The notes: generated from the sequence alone by a model not told the origin. A stretch of 64,000 nt of DNA from Saccharicrinis sp965230625 (GCA_965230625.1 CBDDLL010000001.1:4650001-4714000), one strand, 5' to 3'; shown: positions 51,470 to 60,351, counted from the first letter of the stretch. Numbers and translations: made by a program.

Positions 51470-52677
51470 TATTCAGTTTGTCAGCAATATAGCGATTTTT
51501 TGAATTGACCAATGGGCATACCTACCCCATTGAAACCTTGATTTTTAACTGCACGCACCGGTTTATATTATAAGTTAAGTTCATTATTCCGATTTTAGCT
51601 TTTGCTCTTGCCATACCTATAGTTCTTACTATTGAACCATTCATGCTATTCTCTACAAAGCCAAATATATGTTCTACCCTGGCTCGTGTTTTTGATTTTT
51701 CACGGTTATCGGCCTTTTGCTTTTCAGTTAGGGGTTTGTTCCTGTGCCCTTTTTCATGTACTTTGTTGATCACTTCCTTTTCCTTATATACTCTTTCTTG
51801 CTCTTCACCACCATAAGCACTATCAGCATAAAGCGGTTGCCCTTTATCTTTTGGGGTCAATAATTCTTTTATTACCTGGGAGTCATGAACCGATGCGTCA
51901 GTAACAACATAATCTTCAACCAATTTAGTCCTTGTGTCAGCTTTGACATGGTTCTTGTAACCATAGAAAGTAACAAAGTTCTTTTTAGTCCAGCGTGCAT
52001 CAATATCTTTCTGGCGAAGTTTGTTTGGTTTTTCTTTCCAATCCTCAGGAGCCGTGCCTGTCTGTTTGATATGTTTATTTTCTTCCCGGTTGTTTCGTTG
52101 GCGAGGAGCTTCTACGAAGCTCGCATCAACCATCTTTCCTTCGTTAGCAAATACTCCTGCAGTATCAAGAAGTTCATTGAATGTTTTAAACATGTCTTCA
52201 ATGACATTCTTTTCAACAAGCAACTCTCTAAAAGCCCAGAAAGTCTTACTGTCAGGTACTTTATCACTCTTTTTGATTTCTAAAAACCGTTTGAAGCTTG
52301 CCCTGTCTACGATCTGATATTCAAGCTGATCATCGGATAAGTTATAAAGACCTTGGAGTATTAGTGCCTTAAACATCATGAACCTGTCAAATGGTGGGCG
52401 GCCTCCTTTTGAGGTTTCAGCACTTGAATTCTCCAATGCCTTTAACAATGGGGTTTTGAAGATATTCCAATCTATAAATTCATTCAGCTTTTGAAGAGGG
52501 TCACCTAATTTTGTCAACTTTTCCATTAAAAAATGATCATCAAACAATCCTAGTGGGTTTATATTTTTCATCTTTTCTCTTATTTAATACCGTAATATTA
52601 TGCTTTTTGTGCATAGATTCATCGCTAAAGTATTAATATTCTGAATTATATTTTAATTTTAGTTTTTAGAGATGCCC
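51383..52677 (-). mobile_element. IS5-family insertion sequence, 1295 bp, complete
   Basis: The element has perfect 17-bp terminal inverted repeats: GGGCATCTCTAAAAACT at 51383-51399 and its reverse complement at 52661-52677. It is flanked by the 4-bp duplication TTAT (51379-51382 and 52678-52681). It carries one intact transposase gene transcribed in the same direction as its neighbours. It is inserted into the first codons of the ankyrin gene. Both termini, the duplication and the transposase are intact, so it may still be mobile. Confidence 0.9.
51522..52571 (-). CDS. IS5-family transposase, full length
   Basis: This 349-residue transposase has the IS5-family plan: an N-terminal helical DNA-binding region with GGRPPFDRFMMFKALILQGL, first catalytic Asp in GKMVDASFVEAPRQ, second in QPLYADSAYGGEEQE, and Glu in KTRARVEHIFGFVENSM, typical of the R-x3-E block. 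The length matches complete members of the family. It catalyses cut-and-paste transposition of the element at 51383-52677. The start lies about 90 bases inside the element end and the stop about 140 bases from the other end. Confidence 0.9.
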   Translation of the reverse strand: MKNINPLGLFDDHFLMEKLTKLGDPLQKLNEFIDWNIFKTPLLKALENSSAETSKGGRPPFDRFMMFKALILQGLYNLSDDQLEYQIVDRASFKRFLEIKKSDKVPDSKTFWAFRELLVEKNVIEDMFKTFNELLDTAGVFANEGKMVDASFVEAPRQRNNREENKHIKQTGTAPEDWKEKPNKLRQKDIDARWTKKNFVTFYGYKNHVKADTRTKLVEDYVVTDASVHDSQVIKELLTPKDKGQPLYADSAYGGEEQERVYKEKEVINKVHEKGHRNKPLTEKQKADNREKSKTRARVEHIFGFVENSMNGSIVRTIGMARAKAKIGIMNLTYNINRCVQLKIKVSMG

Positions 52678-52769
52678 TTATATCTTTCTTTTTCACGAAT
52701 ATTTTAGTTCTTTTTTTATTAACTATCCTTTCAATATTGGACTCATTCTCGCCCAAGAAATCGGATTAA

Positions 52770-53843
52770 TTATTTATTTTTTATAATATCTTTTATACAA
52801 CCAGGAAGTTCATCGTCACTACCTTCGTAATAACTTAACTTAAAAAGCTGTCCCTTTTTATCTTTTTCATAAAAATCAAAAAAAACAGGTTCCGACATTA
52901 ATCGCAAATATTCATACATATTACACGAATTGGGAAAAGAATTAACTAATCGCTTCTGGCTGGTTGAATAGAAAGACTTATAGCTTCTCAATATATAATC
53001 TTCCCAATAATCTAATTTATTATAGAACATTGAAAACCTATCCAAATAAATAATATAGGTTTTCTGGCGTTTTGTTTGTTTAATTAAGTTTATGATTACA
53101 ATTTTATCTCTATTCGTTTTAATCGTATCTTCTTCTACGCGCATATCAATTTCAATTTCGAGAGAATCATTTACAAATGTCTGAATTTTAGATAACTTAT
53201 TGTTGCAATAAAAAATACTATCCAAAATTTCATAATCTTTTTGTTTGTGAGTAGAGCGCTGATACCTCACACACTTCTTTTCGCCATTTTTCCAGTTACA
53301 CCTATCCTTTATACTGCCATCTTCAAAAAATGAAATGGATTGTTTGTGCTCACCCTTATTGTACAACACCTCAAGTTCCAAATTTCCTAAGTATGAATAA
53401 CTAGACTGCCAACCATTTAAAGTATCATTAATAAAATGTGATATAATTTTAGATTTACCTCCTAAAACACCCATTGTTACTTGTTTACCTTCTTTAAGCC
53501 CTTTAGTGTAATTTGTTATACGCCAAGGTTTTTCATTATTGTAACTTATCCATTCTCCTTCTTTCCTATTTTTTTGGTAGAAACCTTGCTCCTTTATTTT
53601 TTTCTCGTTAAAAACTATTGACTTCCCATCTCTCAGGCCATCTTTAAAGTTGGTTATCTCTATTTTCTTATTATCATATTTTATTCTTACACAACCATTT
53701 AAAACATCATCTTTAAAAAATAGAACACTATTGTGCTCTATCAACTTTTTTGCTTGTACTGTTTGGGATATCTTCTGACTAAATGCATTTACTTCCATTG
53801 AAGATAGAATCCATAATAACATAAACAACCGAAAATATGACAT
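52770..53843 (-). CDS. Exported YwqK/MORN-repeat protein
   Basis: This is a 357-residue protein with a signal peptide (MSYFRLFMLLWILSSMEVNA). MORN-variant repeats of the YwqK type follow over about residues 40-190: IEITNFKDGLRDGKSIVFNE, QGFYQKNRKEGEWISYNNE, TNYTKGLKEGKQVT, SFFEDGSIKDRCNWKNGEK. YwqK-type proteins are annotated as antitoxins in LXG toxin loci, but exported Bacteroidota members are mostly uncharacterised. The last 150 residues are a unique charged region. Its stop lies about 90 bases from the IS5 element, on the side where the native ankyrin start was. Confidence 0.7.
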   Translation of the reverse strand: MSYFRLFMLLWILSSMEVNAFSQKISQTVQAKKLIEHNSVLFFKDDVLNGCVRIKYDNKKIEITNFKDGLRDGKSIVFNEKKIKEQGFYQKNRKEGEWISYNNEKPWRITNYTKGLKEGKQVTMGVLGGKSKIISHFINDTLNGWQSSYSYLGNLELEVLYNKGEHKQSISFFEDGSIKDRCNWKNGEKKCVRYQRSTHKQKDYEILDSIFYCNNKLSKIQTFVNDSLEIEIDMRVEEDTIKTNRDKIVIINLIKQTKRQKTYIIYLDRFSMFYNKLDYWEDYILRSYKSFYSTSQKRLVNSFPNSCNMYEYLRLMSEPVFFDFYEKDKKGQLFKLSYYEGSDDELPGCIKDIIKNK

Positions 53844-53863
53844 ATGTAGAGATTATTTACTAT

Positions 53864-54652
53864 TTATTTTAATCGCTTATAAATTTGTTCTACAACAGCA
53901 GATAACTGTTTATCATCAGGTTTCAAACTCACTGCTTTTTCAAAGTATGGTAATGATTTTTCTAAAGTTTTATCTGCAGCCTCTTTTTTACTCTTATAAA
54001 GATTGTCATCCTTATATTCATTAGCTTCATTATACATTTCAGATGCTTGATTATAATACAAAACAGCCAAATTATACACTGCATTAAAGTAGTCCGGACT
54101 TATTTCAATGGCTTTTTTATAATCCTCTACTGCTTTGTCAATTAAACTTTGCTGATCATAAATAACACCTCTTGCATAGTAGTAAGAATTATTACTTTCT
54201 CCTTCAGAGGATTCAATTAGTTTTGTCAAAATCAATTCTGCATCATCCAATTGTTGATATTTAAGATGATAATTTACTTTAGTGATTAATAATTCTTTGT
54301 TATAAGGATAGTATTGAAGAACCTTTTTAATACTTGTATAATAATTTACAGAATCATCTTCAAATAAGCTTATGTAATCTTTACAAGTTTGTGCAGATCT
54401 ATTCTTTTTACTAATTAACTTATTAGCATATCTCACCATTTGCTTATTATCCCCAAAATCTTTATAAATTAAGGCTATTTTATAATAAATAAAATTATTA
54501 TTTTCATAATTTCTATAACACTGTAGAGCTTCGTGTTTTTTACCCTGTTCGTACAATACTCTACATTGTTTATATTGCGTAGTATCGGATATCTGAGCTT
54601 TCAGATTTAAAAAATAAATCGATAGAACTAATATTAAAGTAATTGTTTTCAT
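53864..54652 (-). CDS. Exported TPR-repeat protein
   Basis: This 262-residue protein has a signal peptide (MKTITLILVLSIYFLNLKAQ). Tetratricopeptide repeats follow, clearest at YYARGVIYDQQSLIDKAVED, AIEISPDYFNAVYNLAVLYY and LPYFEKAVSLKPDDKQLSAV, with weaker repeats before. TPRs hold protein partners. The protein is expected in the periplasm. Its promoter region and first bases closely match those of the leucine-rich repeat lipoprotein gene at 1893-4055, which suggests coordinated expression with that envelope protein. Confidence 0.75.
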   Translation of the reverse strand: MKTITLILVLSIYFLNLKAQISDTTQYKQCRVLYEQGKKHEALQCYRNYENNNFIYYKIALIYKDFGDNKQMVRYANKLISKKNRSAQTCKDYISLFEDDSVNYYTSIKKVLQYYPYNKELLITKVNYHLKYQQLDDAELILTKLIESSEGESNNSYYYARGVIYDQQSLIDKAVEDYKKAIEISPDYFNAVYNLAVLYYNQASEMYNEANEYKDDNLYKSKKEAADKTLEKSLPYFEKAVSLKPDDKQLSAVVEQIYKRLK

Positions 54653-54733
54653 CTCATTATAATTTTATCTTTCAAATGCATTCGGTGGAACTCTCTCATA
54701 GTTGATCTTCCCGTGTGAGATAGATTTCTCATG
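54650..54733 (-). repeat. Promoter-proximal repeat, copy 2 (partner at 4053-4135)
   Basis: About 84 bases upstream of the TPR gene align with 4053-4135, including the -7-like TGCATTTG (plus-strand 54673-54680) at the same 20-base distance from the ATG. The inverted CTCATA/TGTGAG arms are also kept. The rest of the gap up to 54869 has no gene. Confidence 0.6.
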
Positions 54734-54869
54734 TATGGTAAATTGGATGCCTATTTTTCTTGGTTGTTTAGTTTGTTATTTAGAGCTCTGAACGTTTAAA
54801 AAACTTGAATACATTTCTACATTATAGAACTTACTGCACTGTACCAGAGCTTACTAATAATTCTTTAAA

Positions 54870-55601
54870 CTACCAAAAAAACATTTTTCTTTTAAAAGGA
54901 AGGCGAACCCATGGACTACGGTTATCAGACAAAAGTTTATTTATGATATCACTTGTATCATCATGATCAGCTCTATCCAAATCCCATGCTATTCGACCAA
55001 ATAAATAGGCCATCCCAAACTCTCGCCACGAAGAATAAACCTTTTTGCTTTCATCATAAGCATGATAGATGTAGTGTAAAGTTTCATCTAAAGTAATGTA
55101 ACCAACCTCACCACACCAGCATGCAACATTAACCATTCTTCCATAATCCCAAGATGCAATATTTGCAGGAAACTCAACTTTCGTTGTGGTTAAGCTACTC
55201 ATTTTCTCAGCTACACATTTCAGGTATTGATACGTATTTAATGTTTCATTCTGACTATTTTGATTATCAGCATACTTATTCTTACTAGAGTAATTTGATA
55301 TTGCTTCTTCACGCTGATTTACAGGTAACCTTTTAATAATTTCAAGAACTGGGTTATATTCAACACGATGCCCATCTGTTTTTAACCATTCCAATGTACC
55401 TATTGACGATTCATAATCAGTAATCCCCCATGAATTAGATAGACAATCCTTAATAGAATGGTCCGTGCATCTAGACCAAAGCGTATCTACAAAATCATCA
55501 TTCATAAGACGAAGTACACTTCCCACTGCTAATGTGCATTTATCCCTGATTGACAAATCCTTATCTAAAGCGTAGTTGATTGGCCATTTTTCTTCTTCCA
55601 T
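54870..55601 (-). CDS. DUF1266 family protein
   Basis: This 243-residue cytosolic protein matches DUF1266. An N-terminal helical part (YALDKDLSIRDKCTLAVGSV, CLSNSWGITDYESSIGTLEW) is followed by the family core ASWDYGRMVNVACWCGEVGY, YITLDETLHYIYHAYDESKK, then YSSWREFGMAYLFGRIAWDL. DUF1266 proteins are frequently encoded in polymorphic-toxin immunity arrays; their biochemical action is unknown. It is the last immunity-type gene of the array toward the right side, about 175 bases from the next lipoprotein gene. Confidence 0.85.
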   Translation of the reverse strand: MEEEKWPINYALDKDLSIRDKCTLAVGSVLRLMNDDFVDTLWSRCTDHSIKDCLSNSWGITDYESSIGTLEWLKTDGHRVEYNPVLEIIKRLPVNQREEAISNYSSKNKYADNQNSQNETLNTYQYLKCVAEKMSSLTTTKVEFPANIASWDYGRMVNVACWCGEVGYITLDETLHYIYHAYDESKKVYSSWREFGMAYLFGRIAWDLDRADHDDTSDIINKLLSDNRSPWVRLPFKRKMFFW

Positions 55602-55777
55602 TTTAAAATATATTTAATACACAATAGTTCGTTAAAATAAAGACAAAAGACAAGAGACCAATTCACAAGATGCTTAAAATAAAATACATAACAAGCTCAC
55701 TACAATTACCTATATTTCTGTGCGTTACAAACAACAACAACGAACTATTGATATATAATCATGATAATTTTTTCTTT

Positions 55778-56527
55778 TTATAAGCTCAAATTAAGCTCAT
55801 CAAAATCTTCAATTTCTGATAATTGAATAATTTGGTTTTGTTCAATATCTTCCCAAATCTCTTCAAAAACTTCATCCCCACTTTCTTCTGTATTTAATTT
55901 TAAATTTGTATTTATTCTTTTTAGTTTTCTTTTGGTTAAATAGTTAATACTTATTTCGCTTTTAGTAACAGGACCAAAGTTCTCACTTGAATCATACCCA
56001 ATTAATTCAAAATCAGATTTTTTAAATCTAAAAGTATATTTCCAGTTACCATACCTACCATGATGGTAGTGAATGTATAAATTCCCTTTACTTATATCAA
56101 AAGATAGTTCTGGAGCAAAATACACACCTCCATCTTCATTTTCAGATGAGAAACAATTAATATTTTTAACGCCTAATTCCCACTGATCATTTTTACTAAA
56201 GAAAACCATAATACCTCGTCTATTGCGATCTAATTCTCCTCGATACTCATCATGTACTATTTCTTCTTTATTAGTACCTTTTATAATTAAAATACTATCA
56301 TTTAATCCATCCTTATTCAGATCGCCACACATTTTTTCAAAAATAATATACCCATCCGGTATCAGGTTGGATGGGTACTTTTTGTTTTCTGACTCAGATT
56401 TTTTCTCACGAATGCTTTCTACTTTTACTTTATTCTCTGACTTTGTTTGCGAATTGTTAGTATTTCTGCACCCATCAAGAATAAATAATAAAATTGGCAA
56501 TATTCCTAATTGTATATACTTCTTCAT
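55778..56527 (-). CDS. Lipoprotein with FG-GAP-like loop
   Basis: The ATG at 56527 gives a lipoprotein signal (MKKYIQLGILPILLFILDGC, Cys20). The frame could be extended upstream by 34 codons, but that would overlap the M48 gene and hide the signal. The mature domain holds GDLNKDGLNDSILIIKGTNK, an Asp/Asn calcium-loop of the FG-GAP/VCBS kind. Beta strands follow (RGIMVFFSKNDQWELGVKN, GNLYIHYHHGRYGNWKYTFR). It is probably an envelope protein similar in style to 21404-22423. It is just downstream of the M48 peptidase gene and may belong to the same transcript. Confidence 0.65.
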   Translation of the reverse strand: MKKYIQLGILPILLFILDGCRNTNNSQTKSENKVKVESIREKKSESENKKYPSNLIPDGYIIFEKMCGDLNKDGLNDSILIIKGTNKEEIVHDEYRGELDRNRRGIMVFFSKNDQWELGVKNINCFSSENEDGGVYFAPELSFDISKGNLYIHYHHGRYGNWKYTFRFKKSDFELIGYDSSENFGPVTKSEISINYLTKRKLKRINTNLKLNTEESGDEVFEEIWEDIEQNQIIQLSEIEDFDELNLSL

Positions 56528-56621
56528 AATCTTATTGTTAAAACTTTTAGATTTCCTCTTTCTTAATTTTAAATACTGCAACAAATAAAGCAATTTCAAT
56601 GAGAAATTTAGTTTATCATCC

Positions 56622-58133
56622 CTACTCAACTGTCTGAGCTTCCTCTAATACTTTATCAATAAAACTTTCGTTAATATCAAGTAAATGAGCTAAGCCATAT
56701 AAAATTTTCAACTCCTCTTCATCTACTTCATTATCAGCATAAGAAATAATAGATAAATCCCGAAGGATATTAAGTTTTTGCATCACTGAAAGTAAGGCAT
56801 TCACATCTTTGGAAAGTTCTGTTAAGTAATTTTTTAAGAAATCCATATCCTTTCCTTGAACCTGTCTTATACATTCAGTAAAAATTTCGTTATCAACTAT
56901 ACTAGCCAAAGCTTGTATTTCTTCTTGTAAAATCTTTCCATCAGCTATGGTAATCAAATAACCTCCCCAAAAGATAAAACGTTGAATTAATTTACCATGT
57001 TCCGATTGTCCATCGAAATATGATGGCTCCATTAGAGAAAGCATCTTGCTAATTTGTACTTCCATCTCTTCCTCGGTAATTGCACCTCCAGTTTTTCCAA
57101 TAAGATTAAAATACGTTTCACTATCATTAAACAATTCAAGTGCTTTAATTCTCAACGGACTAAATGGATGCGTGCTATACCAATCTTCGGGATCAATTTC
57201 TGAGTCCTTTAATACTTTTTCCAGATCGACAAATTGCTTAATATACTCCTGTAATTTAAAATCAAGTGTAGCTGTGGTTACTCCCGACGAAAGTTTAAAG
57301 AATGTACTCCCCGCTGCTTCAAAATCCTGACAACATATCATCCCAATACGATCGGCCGAAATTTCTGCATTACGCTTCCATGCAAAAAGTTTCATTGCAT
57401 GTAACGGTGATAGTATATCACTACCAACTTCTAACAATGTGTTAACCGGATATTCATGATGCAAATAAAGAGCATGTCCTATCTCATGTCCAATAACAAA
57501 AGTTAATTCTTCCTGGCTAAAACGCTCTAACAATCCCGAAGTAACAATAATATATAGTCGTTTATCATCCGGAGGATAACAAGCAGCATTAAATTTATCA
57601 TCTTGATAAACGTAATATTCAATTTCTACTTTTAAACCAAGCGCATCCTTACATTTATCGCTTATTGCATACAAATTTGGAGCTAATATCGGTGTTAATC
57701 GTAAACTAGACTTTAACAAGTGTTTACGCGAAGCAAATAAACCGTGCTTTTCTTTAACTTCCTTTAATACCTCCTGAATACTTTCGTCCTTACTAAATTC
57801 AATAAAAAAATCAAGATCTCCATCATAAACAGCCAAATCAAGATCTAACTCACAAATTTCTTTATCATAAGGTGTTATAACCTGTTCTTCTATATCAATA
57901 TTTTCTTGTTCAACATTATTTCCAAGAATTATATCCATCTGCTTTTTATAGGCATCTTGGATTAAAGCTGATAAATTCTGCATTTGACTATTTAGTTCCT
58001 GAATTTTGCTAAAATTACCCGACATTGATGCCGTTTGCAATTCAGACATTAACTCTTCCTGAATTTCTTGAGTCTTTTGCTTCATCTCAGTAGCTAATGC
58101 ATCGATTGTTGTTGATATAAATTTAATTTCCAT
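56622..58133 (-). CDS. M48-family metallopeptidase with a TerB-like tail
   Basis: This 503-residue protein has a coiled-coil-like N-terminus (about 15-70) and a zinc peptidase domain of M48 type. The zinc site is HEIGH at residues 216-220 (IGHEIGHALYLHHEYP), with the third ligand Glu257 in RNAEISADRIG. The C-terminal 120 residues resemble a TerB-like helical domain with acidic loops (IADGKILQEEIQALASIV, then ADNEVDEEELKILYGLAHLL). No signal peptide or transmembrane helix is seen, so it is probably cytosolic, unlike HtpX. A palindromic operator with a -7 box sits upstream (58165-58214). It may act in an envelope stress response with the other palindrome genes (inference). Confidence 0.85.
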   Translation of the reverse strand: MEIKFISTTIDALATEMKQKTQEIQEELMSELQTASMSGNFSKIQELNSQMQNLSALIQDAYKKQMDIILGNNVEQENIDIEEQVITPYDKEICELDLDLAVYDGDLDFFIEFSKDESIQEVLKEVKEKHGLFASRKHLLKSSLRLTPILAPNLYAISDKCKDALGLKVEIEYYVYQDDKFNAACYPPDDKRLYIIVTSGLLERFSQEELTFVIGHEIGHALYLHHEYPVNTLLEVGSDILSPLHAMKLFAWKRNAEISADRIGMICCQDFEAAGSTFFKLSSGVTTATLDFKLQEYIKQFVDLEKVLKDSEIDPEDWYSTHPFSPLRIKALELFNDSETYFNLIGKTGGAITEEEMEVQISKMLSLMEPSYFDGQSEHGKLIQRFIFWGGYLITIADGKILQEEIQALASIVDNEIFTECIRQVQGKDMDFLKNYLTELSKDVNALLSVMQKLNILRDLSIISYADNEVDEEELKILYGLAHLLDINESFIDKVLEEAQTVE

Positions 58134-58164
58134 ATTTCTTTTCTGTTAAATAAAATTATCAGTA

Positions 58165-58214
58165 CAATTTTACTTATTGAATACTATTATGGAAATACCT
58201 GAAATCGGGTATAA
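58165..58214 (-). promoter_or_regulatory. Palindromic operator plus -7 box for the M48 gene
   Basis: On the plus strand the palindrome reads AAATACCTGA-AA-TCGGGTATAA (58193-58214). Reading toward the M48 gene on the minus strand, 20 bases follow, and then TAAAATTG at 58172-58165, one mismatch from TAnnTTTG. The spacing is identical to the four other sites. Start codon distance from the box is 31 bases. Confidence 0.65.
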
Positions 58215-58331
58215 TTACATGGGATAATAAATAAAGAAGCGCTATATTCTATTAAGTCCCTTCATTCTTGCCAATTAAGCAGAATTAATTTAAACACTTT
58301 TATTCTCCTTACTTAAATAGTTAGTCCTAAA

Positions 58332-59519
58332 TTATGGATTACACCATGTACGAGTTACTAAGGTAGATTTCCATGTACCATTGACATTGAAATAGTTTAC
58401 TAAATCATTTGAATCTCCAGCTTCATCTGGGCAAGCTTCGGAACTTCTAAGCATATCAATTACACCATCATTATCAAAATCAAACTCTAAAACTTTACAT
58501 TTCATCCATCCCGAAAAAATTTTTTCGGTAGCATTAATTTTAATTCCATTTTCAATTTGATTTATAAAAGTGTCGGTTGAAAAGATAATATATCTATGCT
58601 CACCCTTTACTGGTTTCTCCAGGTTTGAAATATGAATTTTACCCCATTGATCAGGGTAATAAATAATTTCACCACTATTTTTCTCAATGGAATTTCCAGA
58701 CTCATCGCATACTACAAAATCAACTTTCTTAGATGATGAATAGATAAAAATGCCTTGTCTTTTTGAGATAGTAAAAGGGTTTTCATCAGGGAAATATAAT
58801 CTTAGTAAGTGAATTAACATTACTCGACTTGGTATAGAATGAATTTGTATTTCATCCTCATTTTCGGCCATATCCAACACAAATAAATGTTTAGGTTTTT
58901 CACTAAACAAAGAGGCCTTTATATTAGGTTTTTCAAACTCTCTTAATTTTGCTTGCGTAATCTCCAGGTTGTTATATAATTCAGGTGAGATACCGTAACT
59001 ATTTAGCTGATTGAATACTTCTAAAGGAGTATTTGTATAAATAGTTTTTCTTTCGGTCAGTACATCCAGCAGATAAATATTTTCCTTTACTGTTGCTATT
59101 GAACTGTTCCAATATAAAAGTCGCTCCAAACCTTCGTTCATTTTTCTATAGAAACTACTGTTTTGTTGATAACCATCATCAGGAGCATGGTCGGTAAAGG
59201 TTACATAAGCATCTTCAAATCCACTTTTATACAAGTTAAGGGCTTTAATTTTTTGTGTATCCAACGAACTCAGCTTTAAGGTATCTAAAGCAATTACAGA
59301 TTTATGTATATAACCTTCGGTTATTTGAGGTGTAACCTCTACATGATACCACGACTCTTCAAAATCAAGTATTTTTAAAGGCGTACCGTAAGGTAAACGC
59401 ATTAGTTCATTTCCTCTAGCCTTATCTCTTAATATGGAAGCTGTAGTTTTAACAAATGCAATATTTTGAGCAAATACTGTCGTATTTAAAAGGAGTAAAA
59501 TAAGAGTATACAATTTCAT
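58332..59519 (-). CDS. Exported SH3-domain protein
   Basis: This is a 395-residue protein with a signal peptide (MKLYTLILLLLNTTVFAQ). A bacterial SH3 domain spans about residues 20-77 (FVKTTASILRDKARGNELMR, LPYGTPLKILDFEESWYHVE, EGYIHKSV). Such domains in exported proteins bind peptidoglycan or partners. The central 250 residues are unassigned. The end contains a calcium-loop-like FDFDNDGVIDMLRSSEACPD followed by a Cys/Trp tail. It is 198 bases from the M48 gene, separated by that gene's operator, so the M48 gene has its own promoter. No palindrome lies upstream of this gene. Confidence 0.7.
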   Translation of the reverse strand: MKLYTLILLLLNTTVFAQNIAFVKTTASILRDKARGNELMRLPYGTPLKILDFEESWYHVEVTPQITEGYIHKSVIALDTLKLSSLDTQKIKALNLYKSGFEDAYVTFTDHAPDDGYQQNSSFYRKMNEGLERLLYWNSSIATVKENIYLLDVLTERKTIYTNTPLEVFNQLNSYGISPELYNNLEITQAKLREFEKPNIKASLFSEKPKHLFVLDMAENEDEIQIHSIPSRVMLIHLLRLYFPDENPFTISKRQGIFIYSSSKKVDFVVCDESGNSIEKNSGEIIYYPDQWGKIHISNLEKPVKGEHRYIIFSTDTFINQIENGIKINATEKIFSGWMKCKVLEFDFDNDGVIDMLRSSEACPDEAGDSNDLVNYFNVNGTWKSTLVTRTWCNP

Positions 59520-59752
59520 TATATTCTGTAATAATTATTAATCCGTAAATATTTTTTTATAAATATATCTATTTCAGCAAATAGCTGACATTAAACATTT
59601 TGAGAAATTAGTATAATTGAGTCATATCCTTAGTAACAACTATATTTTGTAACACAGAAAATTAATAGAATGAATTATCTAGGAATATTGATATAAATAC
59701 AAATCGAATGGTTTTTGCGTTTTTTTACATTTGTGTAAATGTATATAAAAAA

Positions 59753-59829
59753 CTAAGGAAACCTAATATAGATTTCCTTAGCATTTTTATAAACGAACAA
59801 ATTTTGGTTGGAATTTATCCAACCAAAAT
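59753..59829 (-). terminator. Tandem terminator hairpins
   Basis: Two perfect stems lie just beyond the stop of 59845-60258 on the minus strand. They are ATTTTGGTTGG/CCAACCAAAAT (59801-59811 with 59819-59829) and CTAAGGAAA/TTTCCTTAG (59753-59761 with 59773-59781). The second is followed on the minus strand by a T-run. They explain much of the gap 59520-59844; the remainder is AT-rich without a gene. Confidence 0.7.
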
Positions 59830-59844
59830 ATAATGAAAAACATG

Positions 59845-60258
59845 TTAATCTTTTTTCATATAGAAGTATAATCCTCCAACAATTATTATTAACCACAATA
59901 CTTTACCTCCTATTTTGTCCCAAAATGGAATTGGATTTGAAGGTAACTTAATCTCATGTTCTTTAGCATGTTCTTCAAGTACATCCATCGGAATTTCATA
60001 ATAAACATCTTTTTCGGCAGTTGTTAAACAGTATTGTCCATCGTAATTCCATATAGGTATCCATAGTATCCAAAATTGCTTATACTTGTAACCAATATCA
60101 ACAAAACCCTCATCAGTTGAGAACTGTTCTACATCTGGCAATTCGTCTACAATAGTAATATACTCGCTACCTGAGCTAAATGGAATTGGAATCCCTTTTG
60201 AGAATCCTTTAACACTAAATAAAATACAAAGTCCTGCTAATAATAAAAATCGTTTCAT
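59845..60258 (-). CDS. Small exported membrane protein, copy 1
   Basis: This is a 137-residue protein with a signal peptide (MKRFLLLAGLCILFSVKGFS), a central domain of about 85 residues and a C-terminal transmembrane helix (IGGKVLWLIIIVGGLYFYMK). The central domain contains KQFWILWIPIWNYDGQYCLT and EKDVYYEIPMDVLEEHAKEH. It is nearly identical to 61171-61623, which was duplicated together with its upstream operator and the divergent kinase gene. The topology, an exported domain tethered by a C-terminal helix, suggests a periplasmic signalling or stress role. The operator at 60302-60351 faces this gene. Confidence 0.7.
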   Translation of the reverse strand: MKRFLLLAGLCILFSVKGFSKGIPIPFSSGSEYITIVDELPDVEQFSTDEGFVDIGYKYKQFWILWIPIWNYDGQYCLTTAEKDVYYEIPMDVLEEHAKEHEIKLPSNPIPFWDKIGGKVLWLIIIVGGLYFYMKKD

Positions 60259-60301
60259 AATACTTTTTTATAACTATTTGTAATTAATAAAAATCTGCTT
60301 G

Positions 60302-60351
60302 CAAAAATGTTATGCTTAAGCGAATCTGGAAATACCCGAAATCGGGTATTT
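60302..60351 (-). promoter_or_regulatory. Palindromic operator plus -7-like octamer, copy 1 of the duplication
   Basis: The perfect 10-bp-arm palindrome AAATACCCGA-AA-TCGGGTATTT occupies 60330-60351. Reading on the minus strand toward the 60258 gene, 20 bases follow and then CATTTTTG at 60309-60302, one mismatch from the TAnnTTTG box. No box at this spacing is seen on the plus side toward the pseudogene. Confidence 0.7.

Noticed and set aside
55778..56629. Longer start for the lipoprotein gene at 56629
   Set aside because: It would overlap the M48 gene and bury the lipoprotein signal 34 residues inside the protein.
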